Shown here one piece after another: positions 17,570 through 27,092 of a stretch of 64,000 bases of DNA (its first letter is position 1; every line of letters begins with the position of its first letter). Both the position numbers and the translations under genes were made by a program. The notes beneath the pieces were generated by a model. The model did no database searches. It was not told the origin of the DNA and was given only the letters and a program-made list of their open reading frames with translations. Source of the DNA: Bradyrhizobium yuanmingense (GTDB lineage: Bacteria > Pseudomonadota > Alphaproteobacteria > Rhizobiales > Xanthobacteraceae); assembly GCF_900094575.1 (NCBI RefSeq), contig NZ_FMAE01000001.1, positions 248,001-312,000 of the forward strand, read 5' to 3'.

Positions 17570-18509
17570 CGGCTCCATCACCATCGGGGCGACTGTTGCT
17601 CCCGCGGGCACGACGAGGCGCACGCTGCCGGCCCATGGCAGCAGGCGGAGCCATGCCGCCTACGCGCTGGTGACGCCGGCCGCCGCGCTCATGCTGGTCA
17701 TGCTGCTCGGTCCGCTCGCCGGCGTGATCGCCCTCTCCTTCACCGACTATCAGCTCGGCGCGCCGCATTTCTCCTGGATCGGGCTCGCCAACTACCAGGA
17801 CCTGTTCGCCGACAAGGTGTTCTGGACCGCGCTGCGCAACACGCTGACTTACGTCGTGATCGTGGTGCCCGGCGCCGTGATCGCCGGCCTTGCGATCGCG
17901 CTTTTGATCCAGAGCGGCACCAGCCTGCGCAGCCTCTACCGGACGATCTATTTCCTGCCCGTCATGGCGACCCTGATCGCGATGGCGGTGGTGTGGGAAT
18001 TCATGCTGCATCCGCAGTTCGGCCTGGTGAACGGGCTGTTGCGCGGCGCCGGCCTGCCGGCCTTCGCCTGGCTGCAGGACCGCAGCACGGCGCTCTATGC
18101 GCTGTGCGCGATCGGCATCTGGCAGGCCGTCGGCTTCAACATGGTGCTGTTCCTGGCCGGCCTCGTCTCCATCCCCAAGCAGCTCTACGAGGCGGCCGAA
18201 ATCGACGGCGCCTCGAGCGGCTGGGCGCGCTTCCGCCTCGTGACCTGGCCAATGCTGGGGCCGGTCACGACCTTCGTCGTCGTGATCTCCGGCATTCGCT
18301 CGTTCCAGGTGTTCGACACCGTGCACGTCTTGACCAAGGGCGGCCCGTCGAAATCCACCGAGGTCCTGATCCACACGATGTACACGGAAGGATTCGAGTT
18401 CTTCCGCTCGGGCTACGCCGCGGCGATCACCGTGGTCTTCCTGGTCTTCGTCCTCGCGCTCACCCTGATCAAGTCGAGGCTCGCCGATCGCGGCGTGCAC
18501 TACACATGA
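17562..18509 (+). CDS. ABC transporter permease (MalF/UgpA type)
   Basis: 315 aa inner-membrane protein with six predicted TM helices, starting after a polar leader at YALVTPAAALMLVMLLGPLAG. The EAA loop that contacts the ATPase is present: YEAAEIDGASSGWARFRLVTWP. The ATG at 17562 lies inside the end of the ATPase gene (8-base overlap), and the TGA overlaps the next permease start as ATGA. This is the first of the two dissimilar permeases typical of CUT1 importers. No solute specificity can be read from sequence. Confidence 0.93.
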   Translation: MSDGSITIGATVAPAGTTRRTLPAHGSRRSHAAYALVTPAAALMLVMLLGPLAGVIALSFTDYQLGAPHFSWIGLANYQDLFADKVFWTALRNTLTYVVIVVPGAVIAGLAIALLIQSGTSLRSLYRTIYFLPVMATLIAMAVVWEFMLHPQFGLVNGLLRGAGLPAFAWLQDRSTALYALCAIGIWQAVGFNMVLFLAGLVSIPKQLYEAAEIDGASSGWARFRLVTWPMLGPVTTFVVVISGIRSFQVFDTVHVLTKGGPSKSTEVLIHTMYTEGFEFFRSGYAAAITVVFLVFVLALTLIKSRLADRGVHYT

Positions 18510-19342
18510 CCAACGCGCATCCCATCCCATTCCGGGCGATCCTCCGCCACGTGCTGCTGATCGCGGGCGCCGCGCTCATGCTGGCCCCCTTCATCTGGAT
18601 GATCTCGACCGCGTCCAAGCCGCAGACCGAGATCTTCTCCAGCGAATTGCACCTGATCCCGCACCAGTTCGCGCTTGTCGAGAATCTGCGCGAGGCCTTC
18701 GCCAAGGCCAATCTGCTGCGCTTCCTGCTCAACGGAATCATCGTCACGGTCTCGATCTTCGTGCTGCAGGTGATGGTGGCGCTGCCGGCGGCCTACGCGC
18801 TGGCAAAACTCCGCTTCCTCGGTCGCGAGACGCTGTTCGCCCTGGTGCTGTTCGGAATCCTGATCCCGCCGCAGGCGACCGCGATCCCGGTCTTCCTGCT
18901 GCTGCACAAGATCGGTCTGCTCGACAGCTATGCCGCGCTGGTGCTGCCCTTCACGATCTCGGTGTTCGGCATCTTCCTGATGCGCCAGTTCTTCAAGACC
19001 GTGCCCGACGATCTCGTCGACGCCGCGCGCATGGACGGCATCTCCGAATTCGGCATCGTCTGGCGGGTGATGCTGCCGGCCGCGATTCCCGCAGTGACCG
19101 CCTTCGGCATCTTCTCCGTGGTCGCGCATTGGAACGATTATTTCTGGCCACTGATCGTGCTCAACAGCGAGCACTTGCGCACGCCGCCGCTCGCGGTCGC
19201 CCATTTCCGCAACAGCGAGGCCGGCACCAGCTACGGCCCGCTGATGGCCGCCGCGATGGTGATCATCGCGCCGCTCGTCATCGCTTTCCTCTTTGCCCAG
19301 CGCCGCTTCATCGAAGGCATCACCCTCACCGGGATCAAGTAA
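18506..19342 (+). CDS. ABC transporter permease (MalG/UgpE type)
   Basis: 278 aa with six TM helices. The EAA motif is VDAARMDGISEFGIVWRVMLP and the terminal FIEGITLTGIK is the characteristic MalG-family tail. ATG 18506 overlaps the preceding stop as ATGA, implying coupled translation. It partners the MalF-like permease to form the channel. The binding-protein gene follows 29 bases later. Confidence 0.93.
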   Translation: MTNAHPIPFRAILRHVLLIAGAALMLAPFIWMISTASKPQTEIFSSELHLIPHQFALVENLREAFAKANLLRFLLNGIIVTVSIFVLQVMVALPAAYALAKLRFLGRETLFALVLFGILIPPQATAIPVFLLLHKIGLLDSYAALVLPFTISVFGIFLMRQFFKTVPDDLVDAARMDGISEFGIVWRVMLPAAIPAVTAFGIFSVVAHWNDYFWPLIVLNSEHLRTPPLAVAHFRNSEAGTSYGPLMAAAMVIIAPLVIAFLFAQRRFIEGITLTGIK

Positions 19343-19371
19343 CCGCGTCACCTCAAACAGGGAGTCTATCC

Positions 19372-20652
19372 ATGCTGAAGTCCATCATCGCCGCAGCGGC
19401 TCTGTCGCTCGTGGCCGGATCTGCGCTCGCGCAGGCCCAGACCGAGATCGTGATGCAATATCCCTATCCGGAGCTGTTCACCGAGACACACAAGCGCATC
19501 GCCGAGGAGTTCGCCAAGGTGCGCCCGGAGATCAAGGTCACCATGCGGGCGCCTTACGAATCCTACGAGGACGGCACCCAGAAGGTGCTGCGCGAGGCCG
19601 TGACCAACCAGATGCCGGACGTGTCCTTCCAGGGCCTGAACCGCATCCGCGTCCTGGTCGACAAGAACATCCCGGCCGAGCTCGACGGCTACATCGCTGC
19701 CGAAAAGGATTTCGACAAGCAGGGCTTCCACCAGGCGATGTTCGACATCGGCACCGCCAGCGGCAAGGTCTACGCCCTGCCCTTCGCGATCTCGCTGCCG
19801 ATCGTCTACGTCAATCTTGACCTGGTGAAGCAGGCCGGCGGCGACGTGAACAATTTGCCGAAGACATGGGACGAGCTGATCGCGCTGGCCAAGAAGATCA
19901 AGGCGCTCGGCAATGACAACAACGGCGTCACCTATGCCTGGGACATCACCGGCAACTGGCTGTGGCAGGCGCCGGTGTTCGCGCGCGGCGGCACCATGCT
20001 CAATGCCGACGAGACCAAGGTCGCCTTCGACGGAGCCGAGGGCAAGTTCGCCATCAACACGATCGCGCGGCTCGTCAACGAGGCCGGCATGCCCAATCTC
20101 GACCAGCCGTCGATGCGCGCCGCGTTCGCGGCCGGCAAGACTGGCTTCCACGTCACCTCGACCTCGGACCTCAACAAGGTCACACAGATGACCGGCGGCA
20201 AGTTCGCGCTGAAGACAATTTCGTTCCCGGACGTCGCCTCCCCGAAGGGCAGGTTGCCGGCCGGCGGCAACGTCGTGCTGATCCTCGCCAAGGACAAGGC
20301 CAAGCGCGACGCCGCCTGGGAGGTGGTGAAGTTCTGGACCGGCCCAAAGGGCGCTGCGATCATGGCGGAGACGACCGGCTACATGCCGCCGAACAAGGTC
20401 GCCAACGAGGTCTATCTGAAGGATTTCTACGTCAAGAACCCCAACAACTACACCGCGGTCAGCCAACTCGCGCTGCTCACCAAATGGTACGCCTTCCCCG
20501 GCGACAACGGCCTGAAGATCACCGACGTGATCAAGGATCATCTCAATTCGATCATCTCGGGCGCGCGCGCCAAGGAGTCGGAGGCCGTTCTCGCCGACAT
20601 GACGGCTGACGTGCAGAAGCTGCTGCCGAAGACGACCGGCGCGGCGCGCTGA
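19372..20652 (+). CDS. ABC transporter periplasmic substrate-binding protein (family 1)
   Basis: 426 aa. Signal peptide MLKSIIAAAALSLVAGSALA with cleavage after ALA. The mature protein follows the extracellular solute-binding family 1 layout: EIVMQYPYPELFTETHKRIAEEF, DVSFQGLNRIRVLVDKN, KVYALPFAISLPIVYVN, PKTWDELIALAKKIK, and AFAAGKTGFHVTSTSDL in the C-lobe. GGGAG precedes the ATG by 7 bases. Placing the receptor last, after the ATPase and two permeases, differs from the common receptor-first order. A terminator-like hairpin follows at 20669. Substrate class: sugar, polyol or glycerophospho-compound. Confidence 0.93.
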   Translation: MLKSIIAAAALSLVAGSALAQAQTEIVMQYPYPELFTETHKRIAEEFAKVRPEIKVTMRAPYESYEDGTQKVLREAVTNQMPDVSFQGLNRIRVLVDKNIPAELDGYIAAEKDFDKQGFHQAMFDIGTASGKVYALPFAISLPIVYVNLDLVKQAGGDVNNLPKTWDELIALAKKIKALGNDNNGVTYAWDITGNWLWQAPVFARGGTMLNADETKVAFDGAEGKFAINTIARLVNEAGMPNLDQPSMRAAFAAGKTGFHVTSTSDLNKVTQMTGGKFALKTISFPDVASPKGRLPAGGNVVLILAKDKAKRDAAWEVVKFWTGPKGAAIMAETTGYMPPNKVANEVYLKDFYVKNPNNYTAVSQLALLTKWYAFPGDNGLKITDVIKDHLNSIISGARAKESEAVLADMTADVQKLLPKTTGAAR

Positions 20653-20668
20653 CCATCCTCACATCCCC

Positions 20669-20698
20669 CGGCACGGGACGCACCAGCGCCCCGTGCCG
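20669..20698 (+). terminator. GC-rich hairpin after the ABC importer operon
   Basis: CGGCACGGG pairs perfectly with CCCGTGCCG round an 11-base loop, starting 17 bases after the binding-protein stop. No long T-run follows, as is usual in this GC-rich group, so it may be a weak intrinsic or an RNA-stabilising hairpin. Confidence 0.5.
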
Positions 20699-21062
20699 CC
20701 GTATTGACGCGGCTGTCAGGCATGGATCGCGAGACCATGGTGCGGTGACCGGCGGGCGCCGACCATTTCCTGCGGTTCTTCACCTTGATCCAGAACTTTT
20801 GCCGTCCGCCGGGTAAGGCCGATCGCGATGCTTGGGCAGGAGACCTGATTTCAAAATCTGCAAAAACAACCCGATGCAGTAGCCGACACGAGCTCAGGCG
20901 ACCCTTGCGGCACCAACCGCAACCCGCGCTCTAGTAGAGACACGGTGGGAGGAATTTCGGATAAGCTAGTGTAATGATTCATCGACTGAAGTCATGGAGC
21001 GTACTCCGCATTGCGTCCTTGCCATCTGACCGTAGTCGCTACGCAAACGGGCGCTGCCCCCG
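20699..21062. other. Intergenic region with no gene
   Basis: Between the importer operon and the end of the giant repeat protein gene I see no coding frame with family features. It contains the dispersed motif at 20861-20887. Confidence 0.55.
20861..20887 (+). repeat. Copy 2 of the dispersed aaaaacaaccc-atgca-gtag motif
   Basis: The stretch caaaaacaacccgatgca then gtagccgac matches 3723-3750 with one substitution and a two-base gap in the core. Both copies have the same orientation and lie in noncoding DNA. Confidence 0.45.
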
Positions 21063-24000
21063 TTAGCCAGTCAGTTGCTGGCGGAACAGAACGTCCACAC
21101 CGTAGCTCGTTGAGTTGTAAGTGTCGGTTGGGAAGAGGCTGTTTGATCCATATGCATACACTCCATTGCCTCCGCTCGAAGCCGAGGATGGCGCAGTCAG
21201 CGGTCCGTTGCTAACCGCCGAGCTAAACAAGTTGGGATCGGCGGAGTAGTTTCCCGACGTATGATAGGATGCAACATACGTCTGCCCTGGCGTGATCGTC
21301 ACCGGTGTGGCGAAGTTGACTTGCTGCCAGCCGCTCGCCGTCTCGTTGGTGAAGGTGGCGGTGGCCAGCAGGGTGCCGGTGCTGCTCCAGAGATTGGCGG
21401 TGTGAGTGCCGGTGTTCGACGGGCCCTTGTAGAAGCGTAGCCCGGTGACATCGCCGGCGCTCGACGCCCGGAATTTGAACCCAAGCTCCACCGAATTCGG
21501 ATCATTGACCGATACCACACTCGGCGTCGGATTATTGCTGAACAGACTTACGATGCTCGCAGATGCTGCGTTGACGTTGAGAGAGGCGGACGCGCTTGCC
21601 GTCCCACCTCGACCGTCAGAGATTGCATAAGTGAATGACGCCGGTCCCGTATATCCGGAGTTCGGGGTGAAAGTGACGGTGCTGGTCTGCGCGTTGTAGC
21701 TCGCGACGCCGCCGGCGCCGTTGCTGACGCCCGTGATGGTCAGGGCATCGCCGTCGGGATCGGTGTCGTTGGCCAACAATGCCGAAGCCGGGATCGAGAT
21801 CGCAGTGTTCTGAGTAGCGCTGAACCCGGAGTCATTCGCCGCGACTGGTGGCCGGTTGACGCCGCTCGCGGGGCTATACATCACGTCCACCCAGTAGTTG
21901 GTGGCCCCGAAGGTGCTGGTTGGGAACAGATTGCCGGTGCCGTAGGTGTAGACGCCATTGTTGCCGGCGGGCGCTGTGAGCGGACCATTGACGCGCGGGG
22001 CCGTAAAGTAGTTGCTCGTGGACGTGTAGTGCCCGTTGCTGTGGTAGCTTGCCACATAGGTCGTGCCGGCGGCGATCGAAACCGGATTGTTGAAGATGAC
22101 GGTCTGCCATCCACTGCTGGTTTCGTTCGTGAACGTCGCGGTCGCGAGCAGCGTGCCCGTGCTGCTCCATAATGACCCCGTATGGGTGCCGGTGTCGCCG
22201 GTACCCTTGTAGTACTTGATGCCGCTGATGGTGCCGGCCGCGGATGACGTGAAACGCACCCCGAGATTGACCTGGGCCGCGTCAGGATCCGAGAGAATGG
22301 CCGGCGTGTCGGAACTTGAAAACAGGCTCACTGTCGGCGGGGTCACTGTCAAATTAGCCGTTGCAGTTGCGGTGCCGCCGCGACCATCCGAGATGGCATA
22401 GCTGAAGGATGCAGCGCCGGTGTAGCCGGTGGTCGGCGTGAAGGTGACGCGATTGGTCTGGGCATTGAAGCTGACGGTACCGTTGACGCCGCCGCTCACG
22501 CCCGTGATCGTCAGCGGGTCGCCATTCGGATCGGTGTCGTTCGCAAGCAGGGCCGACGCGGCAATCGTGAGAGCCGTGTCCCGCGTGGTGCTGTAGCCGC
22601 TGTCGTTGCTAGCTACCGGCGGCTGGTTCGTTGCGGTATTTACCGTCAGGCTGACCGTGGCAGTTGCGGTTCCGCCCTGTCCGTCGGCAATGGCATAGCT
22701 GAAGGATGCCGCACCGGTATAGCCGGTAGTCGGCGTGAAGGTAACTACATTGGTTTGGCTGTTGAAGCTGACGGTGCCGTTGACGGCGCCGCTCACGCCG
22801 GTGATTGTGAGAGTGCCGCCATTGGGATCGGAGTCGTTGGCGAGCAGCGCGCTGCCCGCAATCGTCAGTGCGGTATTCTGGGTGGTGGTGTAGCCGCTAT
22901 CGTTGTTGGCAACCGGTGGCTGGTTGCCGCCGCCGGACGGCGCGAACACAACATCGACCCAGTAGTTGGCGGCGTTATAGGTACTGGTCGGGAAGATGCC
23001 GGACGTGCTGGTGCCGCCATAGGAATAGACGCCGTTGCCGCCGGCCGTCGTAGTCGAAAGCGCGGTCAATGGGCCGTTGGTGACAGCCGTGGTGAAGTAG
23101 TTGCTGGTGGCCACATAGGAGCCGGTGGTGTGATAAGAAGCAACATAGGTCGTGTTGGCGGCGATCGAAATTGGGGACGGCAGGGTAACGGTCTGCCACC
23201 CGCTGACCGACGTATTGGTGAAGGTGGCGGTAGCAAGTCGGGTGCCCGTTGACGTCCAGAGATCAAGCACGTCGGGACCAGTGTCGCCGGCGCTGCGGTA
23301 GAATTTGAGAGCCGTGATCTGGCCGGCGACGGAGGACGTGAACTTCATCCCGACTTCAAGCTGCGATCCGTCATTGAGGTTGGTCTGCGCTGGTATATTT
23401 GACGCGCTGAACAGGCTGACGGGAGCCGCACCGGGCGGTACCACCGTGAGGCTGACACTGGCAGTGGCCGTACCGCCGCGCCCGTCCGAAATCGTGTAGC
23501 TGAAGCTGGCCGGACCGGTATAGCCGGCGGCGGGCGTGAATGTGATGTTGTTATTCTGCGGATTGGGTTGCGTGTTGAGGACCACGGTGCCGTTTGTCGC
23601 TGCGCTTACTCCGCTTATGGTTAGGGCGTCCCCATTGGGGTCGCTGTCGTTGGCGATCAGCGACGCCGCAGTGATCGTCATGGGCGTATTTTGCGTCACG
23701 GTCGGCCCGGTATCGTTCGTAGCCACCGGCGCGGAATTGGTGGTGGAAGGGTTGAACATGACGTCAACCCAGAAATTTGTCGATTGGAACGTGGTGGTCG
23801 GGAATGCCCTGTTGCTGCTGTAGGTATAGACGCCGTTACCATTGGCGAGGGCGGTCAGCGGACCGCTGGTCACATTGCTCGTGAAGTAGTTCACGCTGGA
23901 GGAGTAGTGGCCTACGTTCGTGTGATAAGACGCGACATAGGTGGTGCCTGCCGTCAGCGGGACCGGGTTGGAGAAGGTCACGCTCTGCCAACCGCTTGTC

Positions 24001-26741
24001 GTTTCGTTTGTAAACGTGGCGGTTGCCAGCAAGGTGCCGGTGCTGGTCCAGAGTTCACCCGTGTGGGTGCCTGTATCCTGGCTGCTCTTGTAGAAGCGGA
24101 TTCCGCTTACGGTGCCGGCAGTCGACGTCTGAAACCTCACACCGAGCTCGACGGCGCTGGCATCTATGGTGTTGACTGTGGCGGGGGTCGCCGAGCCAGG
24201 AAAGAGCGAGATGAAGGACGGCGCGCTCACGGTCACCGTGCGGCCCGCCGAAGGCGTTTCCAGATTGATGCTGTCGTCCACCGCGCGTGATTTGATCGTG
24301 TAGGTCCCGGCAACTTGCGGCGCCCAGGTATAAGTCCACGTCTCATCGCCAATCGCGTTCTGCCAGCTCAGCCCACCATCGGTCGAGACCTCCACGCCGG
24401 CGATCACGCCGCCGCCCACATCGGCTGCCGTGCCGGAAATCGTGACCGTATTTCCGGCACTGAAATTTGCCAGGGCGTTGATGGTGGAGGTCGGAGCTGT
24501 CGAGTCCGTCGAGCCGGTACCCGCGACCATCCCCGGTTGGAGCGTTCCCGGTTGAATCCCCATGTCGGCGAGCAGATTGATCATAGCCTGTTGCACGCGC
24601 GGATCGGTCGGCGTCGGCGCTAGGTCGTGATTGTCGCTCAGGCCCCATGCCCAGTAGACCGTACCGGCGCCGAAGACTAATGCGCCGCTCGGAGCGCGAT
24701 AGAGGGTCAGGTTATGGGTTGAAACGCCACTTCCGGTCGTGTTGCCATAGTCAAGCAGATAGGTATTGACCGGAATGGTTGTCGAGGAAAGCCGAACCAG
24801 GCCGGCTGGATCGAATCCGTTGTCAGGCGCTTCATCCCACTCATAGCCAAGATAGTTCTTGGTCAGCGTTGCCGTTTGCCCGGGCTGAAGATTGGCAACG
24901 CTGGTATTGCGCCAGAAGCGCAGGTTAGCGTCGTCATAGGGAATTGTGATTGACTGGAGGCCGCTGCCTTGGCCGACATCATCGACCTGGAACATCTGTC
25001 CGATCAGGGCATTTTCCGGGATTCCCCCGCCGACCGCCGGCGGGCTGAGGCGCGGATCACGGAACGTTCCTGTCCACTGGTCGCTTGGATCAATCGACGC
25101 TCCTGGTGAAAAAGTCTCCTTATAGGAGATCAAGGTGCGGTAGGCGGTGGCGTCGCTGCTTATGCTGTTACCCCAGCGCGTGCGCCAATACATCTCGTTG
25201 CCGCTCCAGAACGCAAGATTCACGCCGGCATCGCGGGCCGCCTGGACATTGGCGCGTTGCTGCCCTGACCAATACTCGTCGTGACCAACGTCGAGATAGA
25301 GCTGGTGGTTGAGGAGGAGACTGCCGTAACGATCGGCATCGACTCCCGACATGTAGGAGACGTCGTAACCATTCTGCTCCAGCCAGTAGATCGCAGAATA
25401 CTCAGCGCCGAACAAATAGTCCTGCGGGCCGGCATAGGTCCCGACGTTGCCGCGGGTGGCGATCGGCCGGTTGTAGCTCACCGCGTAGGCGCGCCCGGCG
25501 CCTTGACCGGTCGCGGGACCGTTGCCGCCATAGAAATTTGCACCACCCCAGCCGTTATAGGCCTGCCAGGTTGTATCCGAGGTCTGGAAGATCACATCGC
25601 TGGTGCTGCTGTCGTCTCGAACGATGAAGGGGATGTGATTGGCGCCGGCAGTTCCGTCCTGGCGCACGAGCTTTGCAATATAGACGCCGGACACGGCATC
25701 GGCGGGAATATCCCAGGAGGCTGAGATGGACCAATTGCCGGCATCGACCAGGCCGGTCGCCGCGTCGCGCAGCGGCGTAGGCTGGTTCTGCACGCCCGTG
25801 TGCTGGATGGTGGCGACCTTTCGCGCTCCCATGCCGCCATAGTAGCCGAGGCGGTAGATGTCGATCCGGTAGTTTGATGAATTCGTATTGATCTTGAAGT
25901 CGACCCGGTTACCCCGATTGACGCTGATGTCGGTGGCGAAACCTTCGATATTCGAACTGCCCGCGCCAACGATATCCCATTCGCTTTGTGGGTTTCCCGG
26001 CTTCTGGTTCTCGAGAACAATTGGGTTTGTGGAAGTCGCTGCAGCCGCGAGACTGCTGGTGGACTCCGTTGTGGCGGCCTGCCGGCCGGCTGGGGGAGCC
26101 TTTGCGGTTGTCACCGAGCCGGACAGAATTCCAATTGGGCTGGTTGCCGTCCCGGTACCGGTCTCTCCTCCACCTGGCAGCGCGTTCCAGTTGATAAGAG
26201 GCGTAACCTGCTGCAATGGCATGTCGGCACTGGTGGAGGCTCCCATGATTCCGGTCTGGCCGGTCAGCACGAAGTCCGCTCCACCAGATAAACGATTACC
26301 TTGCAACTGCCCGATGTGGGCTGCACTTTGATCGAGCAATCGTGTTGGAGCAATGAAGTAGCCGCAACCACAAACCTGCGCGGCCGCTGGAATCCCCGAC
26401 GATCCAACGATACTCGGAGCCAAGGCCGCCGAGGGAATCCGACCAAGAATGACGACCGGATTTGAGGTCGTTTGGTCGGCTGCCGCAGAGGTTGGCGTTC
26501 GCCATCCTGCGGTTACCCTCGGCAATTCGGCGCTCGAAGCCAAATTGGATAAAGATAGTGCAGTGGCATCTGAGGCGCGCAGGTCCGTTTCAAGCGGATT
26601 GCGCACGGGGTGCGTTGGCAGCAGCTCGTCCTTAGCCTCTGGATCTGACGCCCAAATGCTCCTCCGGTGCAGGGTCCGTGGCCAAGTCCGCAATCCGAAA
26701 GCCAACTGGCTCAAGCCAGACTTTTCGTACAAGGACCTCAT
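21063..26741 (-). CDS. Giant DUF4082/cadherin-like repeat protein with N,N-dimethylformamidase-like domain
   Basis: 1,892 aa. The start at 26741 has GAGGA 5 bases upstream; a GTG at 26795 is possible. Residues about 1-265 are low-complexity (Ser, Thr, Ala, Gly). About 270-730 resemble the large-subunit domain of N,N-dimethylformamidase: RIDIYRLGYYGGMG, YDVSYMSGVDADRYG, LDVGHDEYWSGQQR and LAFWSGNEMYWRTRWG. An Ig-like domain (about 735-835) follows. Then come four DUF4082 modules (VELGVRF..GTVSGIRFYK..GTHTG.LW.STGTLLATATFTNE) and four cadherin-like modules (PPVA.NDSG....NDSDPNG.LTI..V....G) in the order D-C-D-C-C-D-C-D. No signal peptide is visible, so export would need a type I system or other route; none is nearby. 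Probable surface or secreted protein; catalytic activity unproven. Confidence 0.85.
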   Translation of the reverse strand: MRSLYEKSGLSQLAFGLRTWPRTLHRRSIWASDPEAKDELLPTHPVRNPLETDLRASDATALSLSNLASSAELPRVTAGWRTPTSAAADQTTSNPVVILGRIPSAALAPSIVGSSGIPAAAQVCGCGYFIAPTRLLDQSAAHIGQLQGNRLSGGADFVLTGQTGIMGASTSADMPLQQVTPLINWNALPGGGETGTGTATSPIGILSGSVTTAKAPPAGRQAATTESTSSLAAAATSTNPIVLENQKPGNPQSEWDIVGAGSSNIEGFATDISVNRGNRVDFKINTNSSNYRIDIYRLGYYGGMGARKVATIQHTGVQNQPTPLRDAATGLVDAGNWSISASWDIPADAVSGVYIAKLVRQDGTAGANHIPFIVRDDSSTSDVIFQTSDTTWQAYNGWGGANFYGGNGPATGQGAGRAYAVSYNRPIATRGNVGTYAGPQDYLFGAEYSAIYWLEQNGYDVSYMSGVDADRYGSLLLNHQLYLDVGHDEYWSGQQRANVQAARDAGVNLAFWSGNEMYWRTRWGNSISSDATAYRTLISYKETFSPGASIDPSDQWTGTFRDPRLSPPAVGGGIPENALIGQMFQVDDVGQGSGLQSITIPYDDANLRFWRNTSVANLQPGQTATLTKNYLGYEWDEAPDNGFDPAGLVRLSSTTIPVNTYLLDYGNTTGSGVSTHNLTLYRAPSGALVFGAGTVYWAWGLSDNHDLAPTPTDPRVQQAMINLLADMGIQPGTLQPGMVAGTGSTDSTAPTSTINALANFSAGNTVTISGTAADVGGGVIAGVEVSTDGGLSWQNAIGDETWTYTWAPQVAGTYTIKSRAVDDSINLETPSAGRTVTVSAPSFISLFPGSATPATVNTIDASAVELGVRFQTSTAGTVSGIRFYKSSQDTGTHTGELWTSTGTLLATATFTNETTSGWQSVTFSNPVPLTAGTTYVASYHTNVGHYSSSVNYFTSNVTSGPLTALANGNGVYTYSSNRAFPTTTFQSTNFWVDVMFNPSTTNSAPVATNDTGPTVTQNTPMTITAASLIANDSDPNGDALTISGVSAATNGTVVLNTQPNPQNNNITFTPAAGYTGPASFSYTISDGRGGTATASVSLTVVPPGAAPVSLFSASNIPAQTNLNDGSQLEVGMKFTSSVAGQITALKFYRSAGDTGPDVLDLWTSTGTRLATATFTNTSVSGWQTVTLPSPISIAANTTYVASYHTTGSYVATSNYFTTAVTNGPLTALSTTTAGGNGVYSYGGTSTSGIFPTSTYNAANYWVDVVFAPSGGGNQPPVANNDSGYTTTQNTALTIAGSALLANDSDPNGGTLTITGVSGAVNGTVSFNSQTNVVTFTPTTGYTGAASFSYAIADGQGGTATATVSLTVNTATNQPPVASNDSGYSTTRDTALTIAASALLANDTDPNGDPLTITGVSGGVNGTVSFNAQTNRVTFTPTTGYTGAASFSYAISDGRGGTATATANLTVTPPTVSLFSSSDTPAILSDPDAAQVNLGVRFTSSAAGTISGIKYYKGTGDTGTHTGSLWSSTGTLLATATFTNETSSGWQTVIFNNPVSIAAGTTYVASYHSNGHYTSTSNYFTAPRVNGPLTAPAGNNGVYTYGTGNLFPTSTFGATNYWVDVMYSPASGVNRPPVAANDSGFSATQNTAISIPASALLANDTDPDGDALTITGVSNGAGGVASYNAQTSTVTFTPNSGYTGPASFTYAISDGRGGTASASASLNVNAASASIVSLFSNNPTPSVVSVNDPNSVELGFKFRASSAGDVTGLRFYKGPSNTGTHTANLWSSTGTLLATATFTNETASGWQQVNFATPVTITPGQTYVASYHTSGNYSADPNLFSSAVSNGPLTAPSSASSGGNGVYAYGSNSLFPTDTYNSTSYGVDVLFRQQLTG

Positions 26742-27092
26742 GACATCCTCGCGAGAGATGTGAGAGTGTGAATGAAAGATTCTGATGCCCGTCACCTAGA
26801 CGATGACGTGGATGTCGGAGGGACATCCCCAATGTTCGCGAACGAGCCAATTTTGGACTGACAGGCGGGGCTCTGAACCAGTAGGCGAGCGGGAAGCCGC
26901 ACTGCTCGATCTGCCTTTCGGCTGCGGTTGCACCGTTACTGGTAGCGGCTGCCATGATTGCCCAAAATTCAATTCCGCCGAATTAAAGCGCACATTTTAA
27001 CTTATTAAATATTAAATATCAAGATTTTTCATATCACATACTCGCCATCTGGCCGTCTTGATGTAGCTAAAATGCAAAGCGCCCGGCGCCGC
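26742..27092. other. Intergenic/leader region, AT-rich in its right half
   Basis: Upstream of the giant protein gene. The first 200 bases hold no supported gene. About 26985-27035 (ttttaacttattaaatatt and following) is strikingly AT-rich for this genome and is the most likely promoter area for the minus-strand giant gene. Confidence 0.45.
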
